A stretch of DNA of 64,000 bases from PFL35 sp041550515 (GTDB taxonomy: Archaea > Thermoplasmatota > E2 > DHVEG-1). Positions 55,937 to 63,887 of this stretch are shown in pieces. The stretch covers positions 84,438 through 148,437 of the forward strand of contig JBFEOQ010000001.1 in the NCBI GenBank assembly GCA_041550515.1, written 5' to 3'. Both the position numbers and the translations under genes were made by a program. The number at the start of each line of letters is the position of its first letter. Positions within the stretch are counted from its first letter, which is position 1. The notes beneath the pieces are model-generated. The model was not told the DNA's origin. It searched no databases and was given only the letters and a program-made list of their open reading frames with translations.

Positions 55937-56518
55937 ATGAGTTTGTTAAATAATGCAAAAATAATTGGTGGAGTTGGGGCTTTATTAACTTTGATTGGTA
56001 TATTAATTCCAAGTTTTGGATTTTTTATATCTATTGTTGGTTTTATATTAGTATTTGTAGCTGTTAAATATATATCAGATGAAGTAAAAGATAAATCAAT
56101 ATTTAACAATTTTTTATATTTCTTTATTACTGTAATTATTGCAGTTGTTGTAGCAGCTGCAATATTGATTATTACTTTTGTTGAATCTGGAGGAATGACA
56201 TTTATCAATGAATTACAAAACTTAGCTTATTCAGATCCAATGGCAATCTGGGATACTATACAACCACTTTTCACAGGTGTTATAGCTACATTAGTCATAT
56301 TTTGGATTTTAATGATTATTAGTATAATATTTCTTAGAAAAAGCTATGATAAAATTGCTGAATATACAAAAGTGAAATGGTTTAGTACAGCAGGGCTTAT
56401 TTTTCTAATAGGTGCAGTAACTCTAATAATTTTAATAGGATTTATTATAATTCTAATCGGTATAATTATTGAAATAATTGCATATTTTAATCTACCAGAT
56501 AAGCTTTCAGATAAATAA
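55937..56518 (+). CDS. DUF996-like membrane protein
   Basis: A 193-residue protein with about five hydrophobic segments. It begins MSLLNNAKIIGGVGALLTLI, typical of archaeal DUF996 proteins, then FLYFFITVIIAVVVAAAILI, and ends in GAVTLIILIGFIIILIGIII. ATG 55937 is preferred because GAGGAGTGAT, which the earlier in-frame ATG (55922) would include in the coding region, is its ribosome site. Function unknown. It is convergent with the sufE gene. Confidence 0.78.
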   Translation: MSLLNNAKIIGGVGALLTLIGILIPSFGFFISIVGFILVFVAVKYISDEVKDKSIFNNFLYFFITVIIAVVVAAAILIITFVESGGMTFINELQNLAYSDPMAIWDTIQPLFTGVIATLVIFWILMIISIIFLRKSYDKIAEYTKVKWFSTAGLIFLIGAVTLIILIGFIIILIGIIIEIIAYFNLPDKLSDK

Positions 56519-56606
56519 AAAAATTAAGTAAGTTACGTCGAGGAGGGAATCTAGAGAAAATTACTTTTAATAAGGGTAAAAATTTATGTTAAAATTTAAT
56601 TTTTAA

Positions 56607-57032
56607 CTAAAAGTTATTAGTTGCTTTTTCAGCATAAGATTTCATCTGTTTTATAATTGATATAAGTCCATTTCCTCTCGTTGGAGAAAGATTTGATTTT
56701 AAACCAATTTTTTCAATAAAAAATAGATCAGCATTAATTATATCTTCAGGTTTGTTATCATTTAAAACCTTTAGTATTAAAGATATTATTCCATTTATAA
56801 GTAAAGAATCACTATATGCAAAATAATGGATTTTTTCTTTTTTTATATCTGCTTTTAGCCAAACTTGTGACTGACAGCCACCTACAATATAATCGTCAGT
56901 CTGTATTATTTCATTAACTTTTTCAAGATTTTTACCTAATTGAATTAAATATTCATATATTTCAAAAAAATCATTGAATTTTGAAAATTCATCAATGATT
57001 TCATTTTGAGTTTGATTAATATAATTATTCAT
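56607..57032 (-). CDS. sufE: SufE-type sulfur acceptor
   Basis: A 141-residue SufE. SufE takes the persulfide from SufS on a conserved cysteine, here C53 in GGCQSQVWLKA, and passes it on. The rest (SLLINGIISLILKVLNDNKP, LSPTRGNGLISIIKQMKSYA) fits the family. The ATG is 2 bases after the sufS stop, at the end of the eanB-eanA-sufS-sufE operon. No SufBCD genes occur in the window. The likely customer is therefore the rhodanese-type EanB-like protein, although Fe-S assembly elsewhere in the genome cannot be excluded. Confidence 0.93.
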   Translation of the reverse strand: MNNYINQTQNEIIDEFSKFNDFFEIYEYLIQLGKNLEKVNEIIQTDDYIVGGCQSQVWLKADIKKEKIHYFAYSDSLLINGIISLILKVLNDNKPEDIINADLFFIEKIGLKSNLSPTRGNGLISIIKQMKSYAEKATNNF

Positions 57033-57034
57033 TT

Positions 57035-58252
57035 TTATTTTTGCATCTCCTGGACTTTTTTAATTCCTTCGACTAATTTATCAATATCTTCTTTAGAATT
57101 ATAAATAGCAAAACTTGCACGTATACTACCTTTAATTTTATAATGATTCATAAGCGGTTCAGCGCAATGTTTACCACTTCTCAGAGCTATACCCATTTTA
57201 TCAATTATCATAACTGCATCATAATGATGAATATTATCAAGATTAAATGTAACTACTCCACATCTTTTTCTAGGTTTACCATAAACTGTTACACCTTCAA
57301 GATTAGTAAGTTTTTCATAAGCATACTTTGTTAAAAAGTTCTCGTGTTTTTCAATTTCTTCAATGCCAATTTTATTAATATATTCAATGGCTTTTCCAAG
57401 ACTTATTACTGCTGATATGTTATTTGTTCCTGCTTCAAATTTAAATGGTGGATCAGCAAAAGTTGTTTTTTCAAAACTTACTTTAGATATCATACCTCCT
57501 CCAAATTTGTATGGAGGTAGAGTATTCAACCATTTCTCTTTTAGATATAAAACTCCGATGCCTGTCTCTGCATATATTTTATGACCAGAAAAAGCATAGA
57601 AATCACAATCCAGGTTTTGAACATCAACAGGTATTCGTGGTATAGCCTGTGCACCATCTATTAAAACAGGAATTTCTTTTTCATGAGCAATTTCAACAAT
57701 TTTTTTAACAGGGTTAATTGTTCCTAAAACATTTGAGATGTGGGTTATAGAAATCAGCTTTGTTTTATCTGTTATTAGATTTTCTAAAGTGTCAAGTCTA
57801 AGATCTCCATTTTTGTCAATTTCTATTATTTTTAATTTTGCTTTTTTATTTTCACATAGCATCTGCCATGGGATTATATTTGAATGATGTTCCATCTCTG
57901 TGATTATGATTTCATCATCTTTTTTTAAATAATTCCGGCCATATGAGGTTGCTAAAAAATTTATCGACTCAGTGGTTCCTGATGTAAAAATTATTTCCTC
58001 AGATTTATTGGCATTAATAAATTCTTTTACTTTCTCTCTCACAGATTCGTATATATTACTTGCTTGTATACTTAAGTAATGATCAGTTCTATGAATATTT
58101 GAATTCATATTAGTGTAAAAATTTATAATACTATCTATTACCTCCTGAGGTTTATGTGTAGTTGCAGAGTTGTCCAGATAAATCATTTGATTTCCATTTA
58201 TTTTTTTATTAAGAATTGGAAAATCTGATCGGATTCTTTGGATATCAAACAT
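57035..58252 (-). CDS. sufS: Cysteine desulfurase, SufS type
   Basis: A 405-residue PLP enzyme releasing sulfur from cysteine as a protein persulfide. The PLP lysine is in YAFSGHKIYAETGIGVLYLK, and the persulfide Cys is in LRSGKHCAEPLMNHYKIKGS (about residue 363). These are the SufS/CsdA (group II) forms, which need a SufE-type acceptor, and sufE follows 2 bases downstream. ATG 58252 is one base after the eanA stop (TAA-T-ATG), so translation is coupled. Placement directly after eanA and eanB implies sulfur delivery to a thio-metabolite. Confidence 0.94.
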   Translation of the reverse strand: MFDIQRIRSDFPILNKKINGNQMIYLDNSATTHKPQEVIDSIINFYTNMNSNIHRTDHYLSIQASNIYESVREKVKEFINANKSEEIIFTSGTTESINFLATSYGRNYLKKDDEIIITEMEHHSNIIPWQMLCENKKAKLKIIEIDKNGDLRLDTLENLITDKTKLISITHISNVLGTINPVKKIVEIAHEKEIPVLIDGAQAIPRIPVDVQNLDCDFYAFSGHKIYAETGIGVLYLKEKWLNTLPPYKFGGGMISKVSFEKTTFADPPFKFEAGTNNISAVISLGKAIEYINKIGIEEIEKHENFLTKYAYEKLTNLEGVTVYGKPRKRCGVVTFNLDNIHHYDAVMIIDKMGIALRSGKHCAEPLMNHYKIKGSIRASFAIYNSKEDIDKLVEGIKKVQEMQK

Positions 58253-58253
58253 A

Positions 58254-59237
58254 TTAATCAAACTTTTTTTCTAATAAAACTAGTGAAAACCATCTATTTT
58301 TATCAGTATACTGTTTTTTTATTTTTAGATCTGCTTCTTCAGCTAATTTTTTTATGTCATGCTCTGTGAACTTATATGAATTCTCTGTATGTATTGTTTC
58401 ACCTTCTTTAATAATAATATTGGTGGAATAATTAGGGCAGAGTATTTCTATATTTTTTCTTGCTTTTAGATGCATTTCTATTCTTGAAAGTTTTTCATTA
58501 AAGAATGCAACATGCTTAAAATTTTCAGGTTTAAAATTAGAGTTTATATGACTATTTATTACATTTAATATATTTTTGTTAAATTTTTCAGTTACATTTT
58601 GACTATCATTATATGCTTTTTCAAGGATTTTTTTACTTTTAACCATATCAAAACCCAAAAGAAGTAAATCCTCTTGATTCATAATATTCTTTAGACTAAT
58701 AAGGAAACTTTGGGCTTTTTCCATTGATAGATTACCAATTGTACTTCCAAGAAAACATATAATCTTTTTTGATTTCTTTGGTATTGCATGTAGTTGAGAT
58801 ATAAAATCAGCTATGATTCCATGAACTTTTAGTTCGGGATATTTGCTTAACAATATATTAGATGATTTTTTAATTGCTGATTCACTTATATCAAATGGTA
58901 TATAACATATTGTATCTCTATTTTCCTTTGAAACGGCATCTAATAAAATTGATATCTTAGTAGAATCTCCACTTCCAAATTCAATGATATTAACATTTCT
59001 AATTTTATCACTTATATCATATGCTGCCTTTTTTATCAATGGAATTTCAGTACGGGTTAGATAGTATTCAGGAAGTTTGGTTATTTCTTGGAAAAGCTTA
59101 GAGCCTATATTATCATAAAAAAATATACATGAGATCATTTTTGATGGGCTATTAAGACCATTGAATATGTTTTCCTGGATACTTTTATTATCATTATTTG
59201 ACAGATAATTATCAATTTTTACTGATGAATTAAGAAT
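58254..59237 (-). CDS. eanA: EgtD/EanA-type histidine Nalpha-trimethyltransferase (probable ATT start)
   Basis: A SAM methyltransferase of the EgtD family, which trimethylates histidine to hercynine. FFYDNIGSKLFQEITKLPEY, YLTRTE, the SAM loop IIEFGSGDSTK, FLGSTIGNLS, the IEMHLKAR segment and IHTENSYKFT (Glu and Ser that bind the histidine amine in EgtD) are all present. The first ATG (59138) would start in the middle of the conserved front. Homology-like sequence (IFNGLNSPSK) extends upstream to ATT 59237-59235, with GGAGG 6 bases before it and no other usable start, giving 327 residues and a 19-base overlap with eanB. It is cytoplasmic. Confidence 0.87.
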   Translation of the reverse strand: MLNSSVKIDNYLSNNDNKSIQENIFNGLNSPSKMISCIFFYDNIGSKLFQEITKLPEYYLTRTEIPLIKKAAYDISDKIRNVNIIEFGSGDSTKISILLDAVSKENRDTICYIPFDISESAIKKSSNILLSKYPELKVHGIIADFISQLHAIPKKSKKIICFLGSTIGNLSMEKAQSFLISLKNIMNQEDLLLLGFDMVKSKKILEKAYNDSQNVTEKFNKNILNVINSHINSNFKPENFKHVAFFNEKLSRIEMHLKARKNIEILCPNYSTNIIIKEGETIHTENSYKFTEHDIKKLAEEADLKIKKQYTDKNRWFSLVLLEKKFD

Positions 59238-60544
59238 ACTCTCCCTCCATATTGATTGTTTTTTTGTTTTTCTCTTGGAATTCCTATATCGTATGGGAGG
59301 TTGTTTTTACTCCATTCAAACCAACCTCCATCAAATAAGGATATATCATTCCATCCCATTAACCATGCATTAAAGAATGCTTCACTTCCTCGCCAACCAG
59401 TACCACAATAAAATGAGTTATGTTTATCAGATGTTATTCCTACTTCTTTCCACATTTTTTCTATCTCATGATATTCACGTGTTGTATGATCAAGGTTTCT
59501 ATAATTCTCCATATGATATGCATCTGATCCACAATTGCCAAAGATAGATCCGGGTATTCTACCTTTTTTTTCTATATAGTTATAACCGCTTACTTCACCA
59601 ATATATTCTTTATAGCTTCTGATGCTTACAAGGTTTTTATTATGATTTTTTAAAATTTCTTTTGCTTCTTTTAGATCGACAACGAAATGTGGGTTGGATG
59701 GAATATTTGCTCCAAATTCATTTACAGGAACTGGTTTATATTCTTCTGTAGTTGTTTTAAAACCACTGTCCATCCATGCTTGAAGACCACCGTTGAGAAT
59801 TCTTACGTCCTTTACACCGGCATACATCATGATAAAAGCACATCTCATAGCACCTAGATGACCTGCGCTGCTACCAGGAAAAGGAGATTTATTATCTGGA
59901 TTAGAAAAACAACCATATAAAATTACTGTGATATCATTTTTTATTCCAAGAGATTCAAATGTTTGTTTCAACTCCTTGGATGTGCGTCTATTCCAAGTCT
60001 CAGAATTCTCTAATAAATTTGTATCTAGAGAGATTGCACCTTGAATATGACCTTCTTCATAGTCCTTTCTATTTTGATAATGAGCATGGCAAATAACAAA
60101 ATTATTGTTGTAATATTCAGGTGCATGTCCCGTATCTATAAGTTGCTTTAACCATTCTGCACCAACTAACTGTTGGTATCTTTTAAGCCTCTCTATAGGA
60201 TATTTCGTATTTGTAACCCATTCGGTTATAAAATTATAATAAATTTTTAAATCTTTAAAACCGGTTTTAATAAATAAATTTGCAATCTCATCAATTTTTT
60301 CTTTATCATATCCATAAATTACAAGAGAATTATCTTTTGTAATATTTTTTAATTTGACTATCTCCTTCCAGTCAATATATTTTGACCATTTATAAGGAAG
60401 ACTTTTTGCTCCTATAATATGTCCTCCCCTTTTCTCATTTCTAAGCTTCCAACCATTATATGCATCAATTGGGCGAATATCAATTATCTTAAATTTAGGA
60501 TTATTTATATATGTGACTAATTCATCTGTATTAATTTTTTTTAT
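59219..60544 (-). CDS. eanB: EanB-like tandem rhodanese: hercynine-to-ergothioneine sulfurtransferase
   Basis: This protein has tandem rhodanese-like modules (for example IIDIRPIDAYNGWKLRNEKR, then DYEEGHIQGAISLD, GRIPGSIFGNCG and LFDGGWFEWSKN). Counting from the TTG at 60559, the catalytic-type Cys is C385 in SFYCGTGWRGSEAFFNAWL and a Tyr is at 326 (SGYNYIE). Both are offset by exactly 27 from the C412 and Y353 I recall for Chlorobium limicola EanB, as are C157 and C343 from C184 and C370. The TTG lies inside the GGGGAGG ribosome site; the likely start is ATA 60544-60542, 6 bases downstream (441 residues). It heads the operon with eanA, sufS and sufE. Confidence 0.85.
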   Translation of the reverse strand: MKKINTDELVTYINNPKFKIIDIRPIDAYNGWKLRNEKRGGHIIGAKSLPYKWSKYIDWKEIVKLKNITKDNSLVIYGYDKEKIDEIANLFIKTGFKDLKIYYNFITEWVTNTKYPIERLKRYQQLVGAEWLKQLIDTGHAPEYYNNNFVICHAHYQNRKDYEEGHIQGAISLDTNLLENSETWNRRTSKELKQTFESLGIKNDITVILYGCFSNPDNKSPFPGSSAGHLGAMRCAFIMMYAGVKDVRILNGGLQAWMDSGFKTTTEEYKPVPVNEFGANIPSNPHFVVDLKEAKEILKNHNKNLVSIRSYKEYIGEVSGYNYIEKKGRIPGSIFGNCGSDAYHMENYRNLDHTTREYHEIEKMWKEVGITSDKHNSFYCGTGWRGSEAFFNAWLMGWNDISLFDGGWFEWSKNNLPYDIGIPREKQKNNQYGGRVFLIHQ

Positions 60545-60618
60545 TATTATCCTCCCCAATAATTTCTTTTTTGTATTTAATAAATTTTAATATAATTTGC
60601 TATTAAAAAACTAACCTT

Positions 60619-60630
60619 AATATATAATTT
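60619..60630 (-). promoter_or_regulatory. TATA-like element upstream of the eanB operon
   Basis: On the minus strand AAATTATATATT precedes AAGG, about 75 bases before the proposed eanB start. It is the best TATA candidate in the 60545-60767 spacer and would give a leader of roughly 50 bases carrying the GGGGAGG site. Confidence 0.3.
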
Positions 60631-60767
60631 ATCATCATAATTGTATTGATTGAATATTACTAATTTTAATTTTTTAATAGAAAATTAATATGGTTTTGTT
60701 TGAATTAATAAGTAAATTATATAAAGGAGGATTTTTCAGCATAATCATTTACTGACTACATTTACCT

Positions 60768-61514
60768 TCATCTATATTCGGGGTTAGAATGGTCAAATCT
60801 ACATCCTGCTTCCCATTTCGATCGTTGATTACCATAAGGAGGAATTCCACCTATATCCTTTAACATCCTTGCAAAATGTAGTAAATTCCAAGTCATAAAT
60901 GTAGTATTTCTCTGAGTAAAATCATTTTCAGGACCACCTGAATTTTTATCAAGATATGAAGGACCAGGGCCAACTTCACCAATCCAACCAGCATCAGATT
61001 GAGGTGGAATTGTAAATCCAAGATGCTGTAAAGAATATAAAATACTCATAGCACAATGTTTAACACCATCTTCATTACCAGTTATAATGCAACCTCCAAC
61101 CTTTCCATAAAACGCATATTGACCTTCTTTATTCAATTCCCCTGATTGCCCATATAATCTTTCAATAACCTTCTGACAGACAGAAGATTTCTGACTTAAC
61201 CAAATAGGTGAACCAATTATTAAGATATTTGAATTCATCACCTTTGAGTATATTTTTGGCCAATCATCAATTTCCCAACCATGCTTAGTCATATCATCCC
61301 AAACACCATTAGCAATATCATAATCAACTGCACGAATTACTTCAACTGAAACCTTATTTTTTTCCAAAATTGTTTTTGAAACATCTATTAATCCTCTTGT
61401 ATGAGACATTTCAGGAGATTTTTTCAATGTACAGTTAATAAATAATGCTTTAAGATCAGAAAAATCCCATTTTGATTTGGAGCATAATTCTAATTGTGTT
61501 TTATTGAGTTTCAT
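60768..61514 (-). CDS. Flavodoxin-fold NAD(P)H-dependent FMN reductase-like protein
   Basis: A 248-residue flavodoxin-fold protein. LKALFINCTLKKSPEMSHTR binds the FMN phosphate; NSNILIIGSPIWLSQKSSVC and KVGGCIITGNEDGVKHCAMS are the typical flavin-binding strands. The C-terminal third (SGGPENDFTQRNTTFMTWNL) resembles NADPH-dependent FMN reductases. It lies 200 bases upstream of the eanB operon on the same strand but with its own promoter space, so a link to thiol or redox metabolism is possible but unproven. Confidence 0.82.
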   Translation of the reverse strand: MKLNKTQLELCSKSKWDFSDLKALFINCTLKKSPEMSHTRGLIDVSKTILEKNKVSVEVIRAVDYDIANGVWDDMTKHGWEIDDWPKIYSKVMNSNILIIGSPIWLSQKSSVCQKVIERLYGQSGELNKEGQYAFYGKVGGCIITGNEDGVKHCAMSILYSLQHLGFTIPPQSDAGWIGEVGPGPSYLDKNSGGPENDFTQRNTTFMTWNLLHFARMLKDIGGIPPYGNQRSKWEAGCRFDHSNPEYR

Positions 61515-61695
61515 TAATATTCACAAATGATTTAGATTGGATCATTTTAAATAATTTTCGAAAACAAACTACACATATAAAAGCAAGTAAGGAATATAGT
61601 AAATAGACTATTCCAAAGTTAGGTTACTAATTCAAATCTGTTATAATTAGCATGTACACCATATATATATTAGATTGGATAAATTATCAATTCAT

Positions 61696-62078
61696 ATGAT
61701 TACACAATTAGAGAGGAATAAAAATAATGCTATTTCATTCTATAAGATGACATATAATGGAAATCCTCGAAAAGCAGTTGAATTATAGATAGGAGTTAAA
61801 TATATTCAACATAATTCTATGGTTGATGGTGGGATTGAGCCATTTATTGAATATTTTTATAGAAAGGCAAAGGAATATCCTGAGTAAAGTATTGAATTTG
61901 TATGTGCTATTACAGAAAGAGATTTAGTCTCTCTACATACCCATCAGTTTTGACCAGATGGAGAAGAGTATGTCACTATGGATTTCTTTAGATTTAACAA
62001 ATAGGAAAAATTGTTGAACATTGGGATGTTGTATAAAAAATTCCAAAAAAATCTGCAAATTATAATAAAATGTTTTAA
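61696..62078 (+). pseudogene. SnoaL-like (NTF2-fold) protein pseudogene
   Basis: Reading through stops, the frame from ATG 61696 gives NKNNAISFYKMTYNGNPRKA, then VKYIQHNSMVDGGIEPFIEY, ITERDLVSLHTHQF and, after a one-base deletion near 62003, GKIVEHWDVV and IPKKSAN, ending ATG TTT TAA at 62078. This is a SnoaL-like ester-cyclase/aldol-type protein of about 127 residues. In-frame stops are TAG 61786, TAA 61885, TGA 61951 (at the conserved Trp of HQFWPDG) and TAA 62034. Four stops and one frameshift mark it as dead. It has no ribosome site. Confidence 0.85.
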
Positions 62079-62141
62079 AAATATAAAGTCTAAAAGTCAT
62101 AATCAATAAGTAATAATATTACAATTGTTGCAATAATATAT

Positions 62142-62200
62142 GTTAACAAGGGTTAAGCTTTTAAATTAGATGTGCATTATAATAATTTAGTTAACAAGGG
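62142..62200 (+). repeat. Pair of direct repeats GTTAACAAGGG
   Basis: GTTAACAAGGG occurs at 62142-62152 and again at 62190-62200, 48 bases apart, just before the secreted-protein gene. The second copy runs into GGGG and doubles as its ribosome site. It is probably a small local duplication. Confidence 0.4.
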
Positions 62201-62211
62201 GGGTATAATAT

Positions 62212-62667
62212 ATGAAAATGAAATTGAATTTCTTAATCATAGTTGCTTTATTGATCATACTAACACCATCAATTATTGGAAAACCTGATTTAAATAAAAC
62301 AGAAGTTAATGAAGATTATCAGTTTTCATCAAATAATCTTGGTGTTAAAATAGTTAGACCTAAAACAGGATATCTCTATCTATTTAATACAATAGAACTA
62401 CCAATACAATCTCAATATACAATAATAATTGGTGATATCACATGTGTAGCTGAACAGGTTGCAGTTTATCCATATACTGTAAAATGGGAATTCATAGATT
62501 GGAGATATGGATTTTATAAGAATTCATCTGATAGTTTTAATTCACCATTTTGGAGATACACTTATTCAAATTTTAACCTTGGGAACTTGCAGATTACTGC
62601 TTCTTTTGAAAATACAGCAGGAACTGTAATGAGTAATGATACAATAATAGTAAAAAAATTCTTATGA
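62212..62667 (+). CDS. Small secreted protein, unknown function
   Basis: A 151-residue protein with a clear signal peptide (MKMKLNFLIIVALLIILTPS, cleavage likely after IIG). The mature part contains the Ig-like stretch IVRPKTGYLYLFNTIELPIQ, DITCVAEQVAVYPYTVKWEF, then WRYGFYKNSSDSF and LGNLQITASFENTAGTVMSN. This is a bacterial-Ig/PKD-like beta sandwich of the kind repeated in archaeal surface proteins. GGGGGG lies 9 bases before the ATG. No anchor is seen, so it is probably released or bound to other surface proteins. Confidence 0.65.
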   Translation: MKMKLNFLIIVALLIILTPSIIGKPDLNKTEVNEDYQFSSNNLGVKIVRPKTGYLYLFNTIELPIQSQYTIIIGDITCVAEQVAVYPYTVKWEFIDWRYGFYKNSSDSFNSPFWRYTYSNFNLGNLQITASFENTAGTVMSNDTIIVKKFL

Positions 62668-62810
62668 TCCGGTGATGAATTCATTTTAACATTTTGTTGT
62701 TTTTATAATTTATTTTTTAAATTATGTTACATTTGTCTGATAAATTTTACAAAAAACTTATATTTTATTATTAAATATAATTTTCATATCTTAAAGGGAA
62801 GAATAATAAA

Positions 62811-63122
62811 ATGAATAAAAAAATAGTTGGAATTATAGTTATGAGTATGTTGATAATAACAGTTATTCCAATTATTAGTGCAGCCAATCATGAAAATTAT
62901 CAAAATGAAAATACAATAGTAAATAAATCTAGATTATTTGGTATTGGTTTTGTCCGTATAAAAGAATTTATGCATGTAATAAAAGGTTTTGTTATATTTG
63001 GAATTAATGATGGTCAAGTTATTTTAATGGAATTCGTTAATATTAAATATATAAAGGTAAACCCAGTACTTGCAGGTTATTTTTCACCTTTAATATTTTT
63101 CATTAGTTATACTCCTGCATAA
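62811..63122 (+). CDS. Small exported protein, unknown function
   Basis: A 103-residue protein with a signal peptide (KIVGIIVMSMLIITVIPIIS, cleavage likely after SAA). The mature segment (ENTIVNKSRLFGIGFVRIKE, FMHVIKGFVIFGINDGQVIL, MEFVNIKYIKVNPVL) resembles short Thermoplasmata-type secreted proteins with 'GFG.R.I...HV.GF..FG..DG' patterns. GGGAAGA lies before the ATG. Likely surface-exposed; not otherwise recognised. Confidence 0.6.
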   Translation: MNKKIVGIIVMSMLIITVIPIISAANHENYQNENTIVNKSRLFGIGFVRIKEFMHVIKGFVIFGINDGQVILMEFVNIKYIKVNPVLAGYFSPLIFFISYTPA

Positions 63123-63215
63123 TAAAATATTTTTAGTATAAAATACTTAATAAACGTTATCCTATATTTTATAAACTAACATTTGTTTCAAAATCACAGG
63201 AAAGGGAGGTAAAAT

Positions 63216-63341
63216 ATGAAACAAATAAAATATTGTATGACTGAAGGACAGGCAAATAAATGGTTACAAAATAATCAGGATAAGGAAATAATTGACATTA
63301 AGTTTAGTGCAGGTGGTTTTGCAATTATTTATGAGGAATAA
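63216..63341 (+). CDS. Small 41-residue protein
   Basis: A short gene with an excellent GGGAGG ribosome site 6 bases before the ATG. It reads MKQIKYCMTEGQANKWLQNN, then QDKEIIDIKFSAGGFAIIYEE, a small alpha-beta protein without signal peptide. It lies 34 bases before the start I chose for the next small gene, suggesting a two-gene unit. Coding is supported by the ribosome site and the protein-like composition. Function unknown. Confidence 0.5.
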   Translation: MKQIKYCMTEGQANKWLQNNQDKEIIDIKFSAGGFAIIYEE

Positions 63342-63375
63342 AAAAACATAATATTTGAATGAGGTTATCTGTTTT

Positions 63376-63609
63376 ATGAAAATTAAAGTTGGTCATCATT
63401 ATGAACTTTTACTAAAAGAAAGGAAAATAGCATTTAGTGTGTTATATGGTTTTGAAAAAGGGAAAAACAAGAATGTGTATACTCTGATGATGTATACAGA
63501 TCAAAAAAATTTTGAATTTCCTATTAAAGAAGAAATATTTGATAAGTGGGTAAAAGAGGAAAGAATTAAAGAAATAACACCTGATAAAACCTTAGCTTTT
63601 ATAATTTAA
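63376..63609 (+). CDS. Small 77-residue protein
   Basis: An unrecognised protein beginning MKIKVGHHYELLLKERKIAF, with a mixed alpha/beta pattern and no signal or membrane helix. I use ATG 63376 because GAGG lies 11 bases before it; the upstream TTG (63355) would overlap that site. It follows the 41-residue gene closely. No motif is recognisable. Confidence 0.5.
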   Translation: MKIKVGHHYELLLKERKIAFSVLYGFEKGKNKNVYTLMMYTDQKNFEFPIKEEIFDKWVKEERIKEITPDKTLAFII

Positions 63610-63887
63610 AACCTAAGCAAGTAAAAATCTTCCACCAAGATAAAAACCCCTTTCTTTGAAAAAATACTAAACCAAAAATATAAAACTTAAATCCCTATTA
63701 TATTTTTTACATTTTGTTGTTTTTAATTTTGGTTTTTTTAAAAACAAAGGTATATAAGATATAAAGTTTTAATGGTGATGATAATAAAATAAATTATTTA
63801 GATTCAACTTCTTCTTATTTTGAGGATATTAATTTAATTTTACTTTGTTTTTTTATCAATATCAAATATAATCTAAGGTAATTAAAC

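Noticed and set aside
56607..58252. SufS/SufE as an Fe-S cluster assembly operon.
   Set aside because: No SufB, SufC or SufD is present and both genes are tightly coupled to eanA/eanB, so delivery to ergothioneine synthesis fits better. A shared role cannot be excluded.
59138..59138. ATG 59138 as the start of the methyltransferase.
   Set aside because: It would begin inside the conserved NGLNSPSK...FFYD region, has no ribosome site, and a GGAGG with family-like sequence lies upstream in frame.
61591..61614. GGAATA...TATTCC inverted repeat upstream of the flavodoxin-fold gene as an operator.
   Set aside because: The arms are only six bases with a 12-base spacer in AT-rich DNA and no matching site was seen elsewhere.
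61786..62036. The four in-frame stops in the SnoaL-like frame might mean a changed genetic code (TGA=Trp, TAA/TAG=Gln or Tyr).
   Set aside because: Neighbouring intact genes end normally at TAA, TAG and TGA, and the same frame has a one-base deletion near 62003. A pseudogene is the simpler reading.
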